From an uncultured Alphaproteobacteria bacterium (GTDB lineage Bacteria; Pseudomonadota; Alphaproteobacteria; MPNO01; UBA2964): 64,000 bases of DNA. The position numbers and the translations under genes are program-made. Where the stretch lies: assembly GCA_943787225.1 (NCBI GenBank), contig CALSLP010000001.1, positions 124,001-188,000 on the forward strand, given 5' to 3'. This document shows positions 26,698 through 37,922 of this stretch, in pieces. Position 1 is the first letter of the stretch. Each line of letters begins with the position of its first letter. Below the pieces are notes generated by a model. The model did not search any database. It was not told the origin of the DNA and saw only the letters and a list, made by a program, of their open reading frames with translations.

Positions 26698-28458
26698 TCA
26701 CTTGTCTTTTTTTCTGAAACCGTTTCGTTGCCTTGCTTTTACTTTTCTAGCCCTCGCGAATGCCGCTTTCGAACGCGAGATATCGCCGATTGCCTTTGCA
26801 TACACCCCCTCAGCGTGGTGGACTCTGTAAAAATACGGTGTGTACTTCTTTAGAGATACAAGCAGGCTCTCTATTTCGGCTCTTTTGCTCGAATCCAGCT
26901 TTGAATGCATTAGAATCCGGAGCTGGGTCAGCAGCAAACCCGGATTATTTGCGCCCGTGGATAAACCGACCCTAAGAAATTTGGTATGAATTGAATCAGG
27001 TACTTTAGTCCTATCCTGCTTCTTTACAGCCCAATTGACATAGTTTGCAAAAAGCTGACTACGATAGAGGACCGACTGCGGAAATCTGTCGTAAGCACGT
27101 TTAACATGGAAAAAGGCACGGCCGGGAAAGCGCTCACCATAAAACGCTGAAATTCTGAAATCACGTGATGCAAGAAGCATATTTCCGCAAACCAATATAA
27201 TCAAACCAGCAACAAGAGTAGCCATCACTGTTGGGAGGTATGTAATCAGATGCGGTAAACGGATCGTCGTAAGGCGTTGTGAAATTTTTGTACCCTTGCC
27301 GCGGGCGAGTATTCCCAAAATTATCGCAGCCTGGGCCGCTGTTGCAGGGTTACGTAGAGGAAAACTTTGCATCGCGATTATGGCAAGGAGAACAGCCGCC
27401 ACGCCCCCTAACCAATGCAACTTTGACCGGTCAAAATTCACTACTAAATTTTGCCCTATAAGAAAGATGACAAAAATAACAAGAAGCAGGCCCGCAACTC
27501 CCGCCTCAAAAAGGATCTGTAGAAACTCGTTATGGGCTTGGTATGCAATATTATAGGGCGAAGTGAGTGTTGTCCCCAAACCAGGAAATAACGAAAAATG
27601 AAACTGCTGAAATTCGGGATAATGGAAGCTGTATCCGCCAAGTCCTGTGCCCAGAAAAGGGCGTTCCAGCCAGAGTGCCACTGAATTGATGTAAAGTTCA
27701 AACCGAGCTTGCACAGGATCAAATTCCAAAATCGCCTCATGGAACTTCATCCCTAAATAACCGAGGGCAACGGCCGCGACGAATATACAACCTGCAAATT
27801 GCCAAACGCCGTACCGCCGCAAAACTCCAAGCATTACGCTGCAACCCAAAAGAGTCACCATCGCAACTATTCCGATCCCTGACCCGCTAAAAAACAGGAG
27901 GAATATACTTCCTACAACGACCAGAAGCGGTCCAAGCCACCGGTCGGGCCTATCACGAAGATGAAACCAAAAAAGCGTAAAAGGCAGACATAAAAGGATG
28001 GTTTCAGCAAAATAATTCTCGTTGCCAAACCCACCATAGATGTCAGGCACGATGACGTTGCGGATAAGTAGAATACTAACGGCACATACACATAACAGAG
28101 AAAGCCGAAACGTTAGTGCCTGCTTCTCGCAATGCCGAACGTACAAAACCAGTACAGTAATGGCAGCGAGCCCCGCGACCTGAACGAGCCCTCCAGCCGA
28201 ATCAGCCGACCAGATCAAGCTCAAAGCAGCAAATGCGTTGACGCTGAGCAACACCAAGGCAAACCGATCTATGTCGACTTTGCTTGTTCGAATAATCCTG
28301 AACGCTGACCCGACCAAAACGAGGGCCACGCCCAAATACAGAAACACCCATTTCAGAGTGCTATATGAGCCAGTACCCAATCCATAAGAAAGTAGAACAC
28401 CCAGCCCGATGCCCACAAAAAGGATCGTATGTACTTTTTCAGTTTTCGGCAGCTGCAT
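26698..28458 (-). CDS. O-antigen ligase family (Wzy_C) membrane protein
   Basis: A 586-residue protein with about 12 membrane helices in the first 430 residues. The large periplasmic loop contains RPFLGTGLGGYSFHYPEFQ and a later AHNEFLQILFEAGVAGLLL, the Wzy_C/WaaL signature. After the last helix comes a ~150-residue helical, TPR-like tail (AFYGERFPGRAFFHVKRAYD). Family members ligate or polymerise undecaprenyl-linked glycans on the periplasmic face. It is a single gene, convergent with the CMD gene and divergent from the TonB receptor. The A/T-richer sequence compared with the preceding region suggests a different history. Confidence 0.85.
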   Translation of the reverse strand: MQLPKTEKVHTILFVGIGLGVLLSYGLGTGSYSTLKWVFLYLGVALVLVGSAFRIIRTSKVDIDRFALVLLSVNAFAALSLIWSADSAGGLVQVAGLAAITVLVLYVRHCEKQALTFRLSLLCVCAVSILLIRNVIVPDIYGGFGNENYFAETILLCLPFTLFWFHLRDRPDRWLGPLLVVVGSIFLLFFSGSGIGIVAMVTLLGCSVMLGVLRRYGVWQFAGCIFVAAVALGYLGMKFHEAILEFDPVQARFELYINSVALWLERPFLGTGLGGYSFHYPEFQQFHFSLFPGLGTTLTSPYNIAYQAHNEFLQILFEAGVAGLLLVIFVIFLIGQNLVVNFDRSKLHWLGGVAAVLLAIIAMQSFPLRNPATAAQAAIILGILARGKGTKISQRLTTIRLPHLITYLPTVMATLVAGLIILVCGNMLLASRDFRISAFYGERFPGRAFFHVKRAYDRFPQSVLYRSQLFANYVNWAVKKQDRTKVPDSIHTKFLRVGLSTGANNPGLLLTQLRILMHSKLDSSKRAEIESLLVSLKKYTPYFYRVHHAEGVYAKAIGDISRSKAAFARARKVKARQRNGFRKKDK

Positions 28459-28729
28459 AGAAACAACCCTACATTAGATTAGGTTGTTCTACCTCCATGA
28501 ATTTGTCGCAAAAGTTACCGTTCACTCGCCAAAATTCTCGCATATTGTCGAACCGCAATAGTCTTTCTTGGAGAGCCCCCGTCGTTATGACTGCCGACCG
28601 GCCGAACGACCTAATTAAAACAGCCTCCCGCCTGTCAATTTAACGCGACATTAACCTTAATTAACAACTATGGCTGAAATGAGAGTGATCGCTCTCTTAC
28701 CAGAATAATCTTCACTAGAAGGCCAGTCA

Positions 28730-30737
28730 TTGCCCCGATCTTTTACATCACTCCAAGCCCTCATCGTATGCGCCTTTTTTGGGTTAACAGCCGACCCGGC
28801 GCGAGCAGCTGAAACACCTCCGGACCTCACGGCGCTTTCCCTTGAGCAGTTGATGAATGTCAACGTGACGTCGGTATCCAAAAAATCGCAAAAGGTATCA
28901 GAGTCTGCGGCAGCGGTTCATGTCATTACCAGTGAGGATATTAGGAGATCCGGCGCTACATCGATCCCTGAGCTGCTCCGCAATGTGCCCGGCCTGAATG
29001 TCGCCCGGATTGACTCAAGCAAATGGGCGATTTCAGCTCGCGGATTTAATGGCCTCTTTTCTAACAAGCTACTCGTGCTGAAGGATGGCCGCAGCCTGTA
29101 TACACCGATCTTTTCGGGTGTGTTTTGGGACGTCCAGAACACATTTCTTGACGATATCGAACGTATCGAAGTCATCCGGGGCCCCGGTGGCACCATATGG
29201 GGCGCAAATGCCGTCAACGGGGTGATCAACATCATTACCAAGAGCGCGGACAAAACAAACGGCACACTCCTCACCGGGCAAGCCGGTACAGAAGAACGCG
29301 CCAGCTTTGCAGGTCGACATGGATTTTCCCTAAACGATCACTCAAATATCCGCGCCTTCGTAAAACACACAAAGCGAGACAACAGCCCCCTCCCCAGCGG
29401 GCAAGCCGGGTCAGATGACTGGGACATGAAACGTGGTGGATTCCGTTATGACAACAAAATGCTGTCTGGCGGGGAGCTCATGGTTCAGGGAGAATTATAT
29501 TCTGGGAATGCAGGGCAATTCATATCCGCCCCGTCACTAACCACCCCCTTTACTGAGACCTTTAGCAACGACGCCAGCCTCAACGGCCAATTCATCCTCG
29601 GACGCTGGTCATCCTCAAAAGAGGGCGACACCCAGACAAGTATCCAAACCTATTTTGACCGCGCGGTTCGCCGCGAATATCACGCGAACGTGGAAACAAA
29701 CATCTTTGATATCGAGGTAGAGAGGCGACAAAGATTCGGCAAAATTCACGATGTAATCGCCGGCATTGGATATCGTTTTAATAGAGATGATATCGGCAAT
29801 TCAACGGAAGTCGCGATTAACCCGACACATGACACCTATCACCTGTTAAGCGCCTTTATTCAGGATGAGATCACTGTCACCGACACCCTGAAGGTCACGA
29901 TAGGGTCGAAATTCGAACATAACAGCTTTTCGGGGGTTGAAATTCAACCCTCCGCCCGGGCCCTGTGGCAAGCAACGCCGAATAACAGCCTCTGGACTTC
30001 CGTGTCCCGAGCGGTCCGCACGCCCGTCGCGCGCGGCCGATGGTGCAACGCTCAATAATTCCGTTATTCCCGGCACACCGCCAATTCAGGCCAGAATTCT
30101 AGGTAGTACTAGTATCGAGTCTGAAGAGCTGATTGCCATAGAATTAGGTTATAAGACCCAACCCATTCCGACCGTCAGTCTGGACTTTGCAACGTTCTAC
30201 AACATCTATGACAAATTACTGACAACGGATGCGGGATCCACATTCGTCGAGACATCGCCAACGCCTGTACACGTCGTGCTGCCCCTGACCTTTACTAACA
30301 ATATGTCAGGGGAAGCATACGGTTTCGAACTGGGCGCGGATTGGCGTCCTAAAGAGTGGTTACGACTCCGCGCCAGCTATACCTATTTCGAGCTTGAGCT
30401 CCACCGCAAACCGGGAACCGGAACTGCTTCTAATGAAGCCGCCGAAGACCGCGACCCCCGTCACCAGTTCGGGCTAACCACTCAGTTCAACCTTCCCAAC
30501 AATATCGAAATCGACGCAACCATCCGCGCGGTCGACCGATTATCCGAGCGTAGTGTGAGTGGATACGCAACCGCAGATTTACGGGTGAGCTGGCGTCCCC
30601 GCGAAAACATCGAGCTTTCTCTCGTTGGCCAAAATTTAGGGCAGCGGCGACACAAAGAGTTTACGCCTGAATTCCTATCGACACAGGAAACAAAAGTAGA
30701 ACGGTCGATCTATGCCGGCATCAAAGTGAAATTTTAA
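28730..30737 (+). pseudogene. TonB-dependent outer-membrane receptor, one frame shift
   Basis: A receptor of about 668 residues in two frames. A signal peptide ends ADPARA|AE. The plug domain reads VITSEDIRRSGATSIPELL, RGFNGLFSNKLLVLKDGRS, IERIEVIRGPGGTIWGANA and NGVINIITK. The barrel ends with a terminal aromatic strand (SIYAGIKVKF). One extra C in ACGCCCGTCGCG (about 30023-30026) breaks the frame; without it the text reads SRAVRTPSRAADGA, the usual receptor motif. It starts at TTG 28730 after AGAAGG. It heads an operon with a YfiR-like protein and a hybrid kinase, an arrangement seen elsewhere for envelope-sensing systems, so its cargo may also act as a signal. Confidence 0.85.
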
Positions 30738-30773
30738 GAGGCGGCAGAACCACAGACCAATCTGTTTAATTTG

Positions 30774-31325
30774 ATGTCCTTCAAAACCACCATACGCGCT
30801 TTTGCCGCTGCTGCTATCCTGGCAGCTAGCCTTATGCCAAGCGCGGGCAAAACGGCAGCCAACGAAAGTCTTATCAAAGCCGCGTTTGTTTATAACTTTA
30901 TCAAATTTATTGAATGGCCAGACGCAGCCTTTGTCGCGGCTGACACGCCCATCAAATTGTGTATCTGGGGAAATTCTTCGGTCGCGGGAGCCATTGGCAC
31001 CTTGAGCACCAAGAAAGCGAAAAACAGAGCCATCGACGTCCAACGGCCACAAAAAATTCAGGACATCGCTCTATGCCATGTTCTGTTTGTCGCCAGCGCG
31101 TCGCAAAGCAAACTCAAAGATCTTCTGGGCACGATCAATGGAAAGACCATCTTAACTGTCAGCGATATACAAAATTTTGCTCAACGTGGCGGCGTTATTG
31201 GTCTGTTTGTTGCTAGCGGCAAAATGCGCTTTGCGATTAACCGGGAGGCCGCCAGCCGGTCAAGACTGAAGATCAGTTCGCAGTTACTGAAGCTGGGCAC
31301 AATTGTTACGACAGATAAGCAATAG
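30774..31325 (+). CDS. YfiR-family (DUF4154) periplasmic protein
   Basis: About 183 residues. A signal peptide ([19 protein letters not shown]) is followed by [20 protein letters not shown], the DUF4154 start signature, and [18 protein letters not shown] near the end. YfiR in Pseudomonas is a periplasmic inhibitor of a membrane diguanylate cyclase. Here the next gene codes for a hybrid kinase with a periplasmic sensor, and two bases separate them, so this protein probably modulates that kinase. The ATG at 30774 is preferred over TTG 30771. Confidence 0.9.
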   Translation: MSFKTTIRAFAAAAILAASLMPSAGKTAANESLIKAAFVYNFIKFIEWPDAAFVAADTPIKLCIWGNSSVAGAIGTLSTKKAKNRAIDVQRPQKIQDIALCHVLFVASASQSKLKDLLGTINGKTILTVSDIQNFAQRGGVIGLFVASGKMRFAINREAASRSRLKISSQLLKLGTIVTTDKQ

Positions 31326-31327
31326 CT

Positions 31328-34138
31328 ATGAAAATTTTCGCCAAGCTTAAAAACTACTCGATCAAGAAAAAGCTTGTCTTGCTCTCCGTCTCGATATCCG
31401 CGGTTGGATTATTTTTGTCGGCCACCACGTTCATGGTCTTCGACTACATTCAGGTCAAAGACAGTATTTTTGCGGAGCATCAAAGGCTGGCCCGTATCAT
31501 CTCAAAGAATATCGTCGCACCGCTTGCGTTTAAGGATGACAAAGCCGCAAAAGATATTCTCAAGTCTGTCTTAACCGTTAGCGCGATTGACGCGGTATTT
31601 ATACATGATGCAAACGACAAGGTTTTCGTAAAACTCGGCAACACTCCGCACCACTCCCATCACAGTATGCATGCGGAACCAGCCGACAATGAAAAATTTC
31701 TCCATCATATCTTGCATGGTCGCGGTATTTATATCAGTGAACCCGTTATACTGGACCGAAAAGTAATTGGTAGGGTACATCTCGAATTCAATCTAAGCCG
31801 GTTGAAGTCGAGGCTTCAAAATATTGTCGTTCTAGGGATCGTCCTGACATTCATTCTCATCGTCATATCAAGCCTAATTGCTACCTGGGTTGCAGGCGTC
31901 TTGTCCCGACCAATACACGGTTTAGCGAGCCATATGAAAACGGTCTCCGAAGATCAGGACTATGCCCTGAGGATGGAAAAAGAGGCGAATGATGAGGTCG
32001 GACTTCTTGTCGATGGCTTCAATGCCATGTTGAGCACCATAGAAGAAAGAAACCATGAACTTGACGCCTATCGTCATGATCTCGAAGCACTGGTCGCCGA
32101 ACGAACTGATGAGTTGGAAACACGCAATCAGGACCTGATTGTCGCAAAGGATGTCGCGGAGAAAGCCAGCCTGGCGAAATCCGAATTTCTGGCCAATATG
32201 AGCCATGAAATCAGGACCCCAATGAACGGCGTCCTTGGCATGGCCGATTTGCTGAGCCGCACGGATTTGGAAGAGCGACAACACACCTTCGTCTCCAAAA
32301 TCCAACAAAGCGGCGCGAACTTGCTCACCGTCATTAATGATATCCTAGACTTCTCAAAAATTGAGGCCGGCAAGCTGGAGCTCGACCAGCAAAACTTTGA
32401 CCTCCGTGAAACAGTCGAAGACCAGATGGACCTGCTCGCCGATAGCGCGCATCGTAAAAATCTGGAGTTCTGTGTTTTCTTTGATAGTCACATTCCGACA
32501 TCATTACAGGGCGATCACAGTCGACTGCGGCAGATTCTGACAAACCTGGTCGCCAATGCAATCAAGTTTACCGATGATGGCGAAATATCGGTGCACGTCT
32601 CGCATCAGCAAAGAGCCGACAACACGATTACGATTCGGTTCAACATCTCCGACACCGGTATTGGTATCGCCGCCGAAGATCAGACCAAATTATTTGCGTC
32701 CTTTCAGCAGGCGGATAATTCCGCATCTCGAAAATATGGTGGCACGGAGCTGGGGCTTTCAATTGTGAGACAACTCGCGACGTTGATGGGGGGCGATGTG
32801 GGGCTCATCAGCGCGCCAGGACAAGGCTCAACATTCTGGGTCGAACTCCCGTTTGAAAAGACGACGACGGTCATCCCGGATATCACGGAGAAAATGCTCT
32901 TCCCCCGTGGATTACGTGTCCTGGTTGTCGACGACAATCAGACAAGCTGCAACAACCTCGAGAGCTACCTGCAGCAACTTCAACTCGATTGTCGATGCAC
33001 CACAGATCCGGAATCTGTGATCTCCATTCTAACCGAAGCAAAATCGGATCAATTATTTGATGTCGTTCTAATTGATATGGCGATGCCGGATCTGGATGGG
33101 TTTCATTTAGCCCGCCGGATACGCCAGAATGATGTTAGCGCCAGCATCCCCATCTTAATCTTGTCTTCAATGAATACGGATGAAGAAGGTATTCTGATTT
33201 CGGATAACACGATCAACGGATACCTATCCAAACCGGTACGCCAAACACAGCTCATTGAAAAAATTCTCCAGGCCATAAATGATCCAACGCCGCTAACAGC
33301 AAAGACATTCCGGGACGACGCCAAACCTGACAGGCTGGAGCCGCATTTCAAAGCCTGCATCTTGTTGGCGGAAGACAATCCAATCAATCAACTGGTCGCA
33401 GTTGAACATCTCGAGGACCTCGGTTGCCAGGTCACGGTTGTTGCCAACGGGCGGGAGGCCGTCAATGCTGTTGAAAAAGACACCTTCGATCTGGTCTTTA
33501 TGGATTGCCAAATGCCGGAAATGGACGGCTTCGAGGCAACAAGAACCATCAGGACGAACGAACAAATAACGGGTCGCCATGTGCCCATTGTCGCCCTGAC
33601 TGCGCATGCACTCGCCGATGATCGTCAGAAATGCCTGGATGCGGGGATGGATGATTACCTTAGCAAACCGTTCAGGCTGGACCAGCTTTGCGACACTCTT
33701 TCACGTTGGCTAGAATTCATTGCAGAAGAAGCCATAGAGACCGCAGTTGACGACGATCCCTCCCCCAACTCAGGTGAAAGTTTAGACACCGCTATCATTA
33801 CGCCACTGAGGGTTGGCAAACCGGAGCTTTGGAAAAAATTAGTTGGTGTTTATCTCCAGAACACTGCTGAAATGCTCAAAACGTTGGAACAGGCATTAGC
33901 CACCGAAGATCATACGTCTGCGGTACTGATGGTTCACACGCTAAATTCATCCAGCGCTAATGTCGGCGCCATGAAGCTTTCGGAACTTTGCCGAAACTTA
34001 GAGACGGCTGTCAGGGAAGAAAAATTAGTGGGTGGTCCTGCCAGGTTTAAGGAAATCCAGCAGGAATTTGGCGTCGTCGCAGCCCTCCTTAAAAAGGACC
34101 TGGATGGCAGCGTCGCTGGCAACATATCAGCGATGTGA
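31328..34138 (+). CDS. Hybrid sensor histidine kinase with two receivers and Hpt domain
   Basis: A 936-residue inner-membrane kinase. Helix 1 lies at about residues 17-40, a periplasmic CHASE8-like domain follows, and helix 2 at about 170-190. Then come HAMP, HisKA ([19 protein letters not shown], phospho-His), HATPase_c (DTGIGI G1 box), receiver 1 (VVDDN...[11 protein letters not shown]), receiver 2 (LAEDN...[11 protein letters not shown]) and a C-terminal Hpt ([14 protein letters not shown]). The G2 box reads GGTELGLS instead of GTGLGL, a Gly-to-Glu change at a nucleotide-lid residue. No response regulator is adjacent, so phosphate would pass through the Hpt to a distant partner. It forms an operon with the TonB receptor and YfiR-like gene. 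Confidence 0.93.
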   Translation: MKIFAKLKNYSIKKKLVLLSVSISAVGLFLSATTFMVFDYIQVKDSIFAEHQRLARIISKNIVAPLAFKDDKAAKDILKSVLTVSAIDAVFIHDANDKVFVKLGNTPHHSHHSMHAEPADNEKFLHHILHGRGIYISEPVILDRKVIGRVHLEFNLSRLKSRLQNIVVLGIVLTFILIVISSLIATWVAGVLSRPIHGLASHMKTVSEDQDYALRMEKEANDEVGLLVDGFNAMLSTIEERNHELDAYRHDLEALVAERTDELETRNQDLIVAKDVAEKASLAKSEFLANMSHEIRTPMNGVLGMADLLSRTDLEERQHTFVSKIQQSGANLLTVINDILDFSKIEAGKLELDQQNFDLRETVEDQMDLLADSAHRKNLEFCVFFDSHIPTSLQGDHSRLRQILTNLVANAIKFTDDGEISVHVSHQQRADNTITIRFNISDTGIGIAAEDQTKLFASFQQADNSASRKYGGTELGLSIVRQLATLMGGDVGLISAPGQGSTFWVELPFEKTTTVIPDITEKMLFPRGLRVLVVDDNQTSCNNLESYLQQLQLDCRCTTDPESVISILTEAKSDQLFDVVLIDMAMPDLDGFHLARRIRQNDVSASIPILILSSMNTDEEGILISDNTINGYLSKPVRQTQLIEKILQAINDPTPLTAKTFRDDAKPDRLEPHFKACILLAEDNPINQLVAVEHLEDLGCQVTVVANGREAVNAVEKDTFDLVFMDCQMPEMDGFEATRTIRTNEQITGRHVPIVALTAHALADDRQKCLDAGMDDYLSKPFRLDQLCDTLSRWLEFIAEEAIETAVDDDPSPNSGESLDTAIITPLRVGKPELWKKLVGVYLQNTAEMLKTLEQALATEDHTSAVLMVHTLNSSSANVGAMKLSELCRNLETAVREEKLVGGPARFKEIQQEFGVVAALLKKDLDGSVAGNISAM

Positions 34139-34168
34139 GATCCATACGAATACCGTTACCTCAACAAC

Positions 34169-35497
34169 TCAATCGTTAAAATTCTCGCGCATTGTCGAGC
34201 CGCTATATTCCCTCTTCGAAAGCCCGCGCCGCTGCAACTCGGGGACAACATGCTCAACGAACTCCTTGATATTGTCCGTTGCATGATATCCACGGCCAAG
34301 AATAAACCCGCCATTCGCGCCGGTCTCAAAATGCATCATCTCCAGCTTGTCGACGATCTCTTTCGGTGTGCCCTCGGCACTCATAATTCTTTTCGTCATG
34401 TAGTCACGCCCGAGCTCGCGGACCGTCATGTTGGGTTCCGTGGTTTTAACAATTTCCTCAAACGTCCCAAGGTTACCATTCACTTCTTTCACCTGATCGG
34501 CAAAATCCGCCAGTGTCATATCGAGTTCGGCGGTCGCGAAATCCACGCCAAACCATTGCGACATTTCGATCAGCCCGGCCTCAGGCGGGATAGCATCGAG
34601 AAACGCTTTCTCTTTGGCCTTCGCCTCTGACTGGGACTCGGCAACCTGAACCCGAACCGACCAGAGAATACCGAGATCACGAGGTTTACGACCAATCGCC
34701 GCCAGTTTTTCATCAAGCGCGGCGCGATGCTGTTTCATGCTTTCCACCGTCCGCCGCGTACTAAACTGCAGATCGGCATAGGTCGCCGCGAGGTCCATAC
34801 CCGGTCCTGATTGCCCGGCCTGAATGATCAGTGGTCGCTGTTGCGGCGACGGCAAAGCCGGCAAGGGGCCGCGCACATTGAAATACTCGCCCTTGAAATC
34901 GATGCGATGAACTTTTTCAGGATCAACAAACACGCCGCTCTTACGGTCCATCACCAGCGCGTCCGGTTCCACGCTATCCCACAGCTCACAAGTGACTTTC
35001 AGAAATTCCTGAGCCCGACGATAGCGCTCGTCGTGATCCATCATCTCCTCAAAGCCCCAGTTCGCGGCTTCGCCCTTATAGGCAGAGGTGACCGCATTCC
35101 AGCCGATCCTCCCCTTGGTCACATGATCGAGCGCATTGAACGTCCGCGCGCAATGGAACGGATGATGATAGGTCGTCGACATGGTCAGCGCATAGCCAAC
35201 GCCTTCCGTCATTCGCGCCAAAATCGGGATCATCGCCGTCATATCGTGACGCGGCCACTTCACGCCATTGCGGACCACAGCATCATGATTGCCGCCATAG
35301 TCTTCCGAGGTGCCGCCGGTATCACCAAAGAACAGCAGATCAAACCGGCCCCGCTCAGCGGTCTTGGCGATGTCTTCGTAAAATTCCGAGGAGCTGTAAT
35401 AGGGATAGCCAACCCAGGAACCCGGCATGCGCCACAGAAAATCTGTGTGAAGAAACGACAGGTCCGCGGCAAGATGGATCGTTTCGCGCTCTGACAT
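34169..35497 (-). CDS. LLM class flavin-dependent monooxygenase, second copy of the family
   Basis: A 442-residue FMNH2-dependent monooxygenase of the NtaA/SnaA/DszA type. FDLLFFGDTGG, NALDHVTKGRIGWNAVTS and RPLIIQAGQSGPGMD occupy the same places as in the gene at 8522-9853, and both end with a GSTMREN/GKTLREN tail. The two differ enough to be separate family members with different substrates. It is 10 bases downstream of the xanthine-dehydrogenase-like gene on the same strand, suggesting they act on one compound. Confidence 0.92.
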   Translation of the reverse strand: MSERETIHLAADLSFLHTDFLWRMPGSWVGYPYYSSSEFYEDIAKTAERGRFDLLFFGDTGGTSEDYGGNHDAVVRNGVKWPRHDMTAMIPILARMTEGVGYALTMSTTYHHPFHCARTFNALDHVTKGRIGWNAVTSAYKGEAANWGFEEMMDHDERYRRAQEFLKVTCELWDSVEPDALVMDRKSGVFVDPEKVHRIDFKGEYFNVRGPLPALPSPQQRPLIIQAGQSGPGMDLAATYADLQFSTRRTVESMKQHRAALDEKLAAIGRKPRDLGILWSVRVQVAESQSEAKAKEKAFLDAIPPEAGLIEMSQWFGVDFATAELDMTLADFADQVKEVNGNLGTFEEIVKTTEPNMTVRELGRDYMTKRIMSAEGTPKEIVDKLEMMHFETGANGGFILGRGYHATDNIKEFVEHVVPELQRRGLSKREYSGSTMRENFND

Positions 35498-35506
35498 TGC
35501 TGGCTC

Positions 35507-37810
35507 CTATTCGTCTTTCTGTGATTCCGCCGCCCGAATTAAATTCCAGATATAGCTCGGGGAGAGCGGTAATTCAGTCGGTTGGATGCCAAACGACGAA
35601 AGCGCCGATGCGACAGCATTGGCCATCAACCCGCCCATCGGCAGCACACCGCCTTCACCCGCACCCTTCACCCCGAGAGGCCCAATCGGCGAGGGCTTTT
35701 CTTCGAGCATGATCGCCCGGATATTTGGGTAGCTCGTAGCTTGCGGCAACAGGTAATCGGCCAGAGTTCCGGTGACCGCCTGCGCCTGTTCGTCATAGAT
35801 CATATGTTCAAGGAAAGTCCCGCCGAGCCCTTGAACCAACCCTCCAATGGCCTGCCCGTGCAAGGTCAGAGGGTTAACGATTTTGCCCGCATCTTCAATC
35901 ATCAAGAGATCTATCAGCGCAACCTCACCCGTCTCGGGATCCACCGTCAGATGCGCCGCCACAGATCCATAGGCATAGGTATGCTTGTGATTATGGAAAG
36001 TTTCTTCAACTTCGGGAACATCATTGGCGAGCTCGCCCAACGTAATGGACTGCCCTTCACCAATCGCCACGATACCGTCGACGATTTCTATAGCCTCAAC
36101 CGCACAGCCCGACCGCCTTGCTGCCGCGCTACAAATATGTTCTTGCAACTTTTCGGCTGCCAGGAGAATGGCCGAGCCACCCATGACAGTGGAGCGCGAG
36201 TGATAGGAACCAAAACCATCCGAGACAAATGAGGTAGAGCCGTGAAAAACCTTTATCTGTTCGAGGGGCAGCTCCAACGCATCCGCGGCAATCTGGGTCA
36301 GGACCGTCAATACGCCCTGTCCTACCGCCGTCGAGCCCACATAAACATTCACTGACCCGTCTTCCTGGAGCACCAACCTGGCATTTTCACTCGGACCCGC
36401 CCCGCCGCCTTCAACGAAACAGCCGACAGCCAGCCCGTGATAGACGCCATCAATCAACTGACCGCGCAGCTTTTCTTTATCTTTCCAGCCAAACGCCTCA
36501 AGACAACGGTCGAGTACCATTTCGTAGTCACCGCTATCGAATTCTTCCTCACGTTCCACCGGTGCGATCTTAGCAATCGAATACGGCATCTCATTTTCGG
36601 CCACCAGGTTACGACGGCGAAATTCCACCGGCTCAATACCGAGCTCGCCAGCAACAATATCAAAGAACCGCTCGCGAAAATAATCGCTCTCGAACCGGCC
36701 CGGACCACGATACGTGCCGATAGGGGCCTTATTGGTCAGCATCGCATGCGATTTGATATCGATATTTGGCACCCGATAGGGACCGGACATGAATTGCGCG
36801 ACATTGCGCGGGCTAATGGGGCCGTTGGTCCGATAATACGCCCCGGCATCAACCCATACCTCGCCCCGCATCCCCAGGATCCTGCCGTTGCTGGCGCAGG
36901 CGATTTCCAATTCGCACTCCATTTCGCGGGCATGACCGGTAGTCAGCAGATTTTCGCGCCGATCCTCAATCCATTTGACAGGTCGGCCGCAGAACCGTGC
37001 CGCAAACGGTATTAGGAAATCTTCTGGAAAGAACTCGCCACGCGCGCCAAAACCGCCGCCGACATCACTCTCAATCAGATCAATCGACTCGATCGGTAAA
37101 TCCATCATGGCGGCGAGGATTTTGCGATTTGGAAAAGGAACTTTAGCGGCACCCTCAACCGTCAAATGCTCAGCTTCAGCATCCCATTCCGCGAGGACAC
37201 CTCGGGCCTCCAACGGCAGGGCCAGGTGCCGTTGCGTCGCGAAACATTCCCGCCGGACATAATCTGCCGTCTCAAAGATTGTGCTGACATCGCCCTTGGT
37301 GGCCCGATAGGTGATCGCCTTATTGCTACCCCAGTCCTCAAACAGTAGTGAGTTGCCGGCCACAGCATCATGCCGATTGACGACCGCGTCGACAGGATCG
37401 ATCTCCACGACAATCTGAGACAGAGCGTCTTCGCCAATCGCAGGGCTATCCGCCAAAATAACCGCTAATGCCTCACCGACATAACGCACCTTATCGCCGG
37501 CAATTACAGGCTGACCCAATGGTTTAAGCTCTTCCATCGGCATGAGCCGTAGCGGCACCACCGGAATGTCTTCGCCCAGATCAGCCGCCGTGATGACAGA
37601 ATGGATACCGGGCATTTTCTCGGCCGCCGCTGTGTCGATATTTCTAATCACCCCATGCCCAATCGAACTACGGAGGATAACGGCATAGAGCATATTCTCG
37701 CGACGGATATCATCGACGAAACGCCCCTTTCCCGGCAGCAGGCGCAAGTCTTCAAGCCGCTTTACCGGGCTACCGACATAGGCATTCCTTATCAGATCGT
37801 CAGGACTCAT
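35507..37810 (-). CDS. Xanthine dehydrogenase-family molybdopterin-binding subunit
   Basis: A 767-residue large subunit of the CoxL/xanthine oxidase family. RLEDLRLLPGKGRFVDDI opens the N-terminal a/b-hammerhead, VGGGFGARGEFFPEDFL binds the pyranopterin, PIGTYRGPGRFESDYF lies at the active-site loop, and GVKGAGEGGVLP contains the catalytic Glu near the C-terminus. These enzymes insert water-derived oxygen into N-heterocycles or aldehydes. No FAD or [2Fe-2S] subunit gene is adjacent, which the enzyme normally needs to pass on electrons. It is followed by the LLM gene at 10 bases. Confidence 0.92.
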   Translation of the reverse strand: MSPDDLIRNAYVGSPVKRLEDLRLLPGKGRFVDDIRRENMLYAVILRSSIGHGVIRNIDTAAAEKMPGIHSVITAADLGEDIPVVPLRLMPMEELKPLGQPVIAGDKVRYVGEALAVILADSPAIGEDALSQIVVEIDPVDAVVNRHDAVAGNSLLFEDWGSNKAITYRATKGDVSTIFETADYVRRECFATQRHLALPLEARGVLAEWDAEAEHLTVEGAAKVPFPNRKILAAMMDLPIESIDLIESDVGGGFGARGEFFPEDFLIPFAARFCGRPVKWIEDRRENLLTTGHAREMECELEIACASNGRILGMRGEVWVDAGAYYRTNGPISPRNVAQFMSGPYRVPNIDIKSHAMLTNKAPIGTYRGPGRFESDYFRERFFDIVAGELGIEPVEFRRRNLVAENEMPYSIAKIAPVEREEEFDSGDYEMVLDRCLEAFGWKDKEKLRGQLIDGVYHGLAVGCFVEGGGAGPSENARLVLQEDGSVNVYVGSTAVGQGVLTVLTQIAADALELPLEQIKVFHGSTSFVSDGFGSYHSRSTVMGGSAILLAAEKLQEHICSAAARRSGCAVEAIEIVDGIVAIGEGQSITLGELANDVPEVEETFHNHKHTYAYGSVAAHLTVDPETGEVALIDLLMIEDAGKIVNPLTLHGQAIGGLVQGLGGTFLEHMIYDEQAQAVTGTLADYLLPQATSYPNIRAIMLEEKPSPIGPLGVKGAGEGGVLPMGGLMANAVASALSSFGIQPTELPLSPSYIWNLIRAAESQKDE

Positions 37811-37922
37811 AACCCGTGCTTCCCTTTATTTTAGCGCCGAGACAAAGCATCGTATGGGCAACGAGACGGTAAATCCAGCGACCGCTGACGAGTCCCCTCA
37901 CCTGCCGGTCGGTGCCATTAGA

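Noticed and set aside
34811..35494. 227-residue plus-strand frame
   Set aside because: Antisense to the LLM monooxygenase; His/Arg-rich shadow product.
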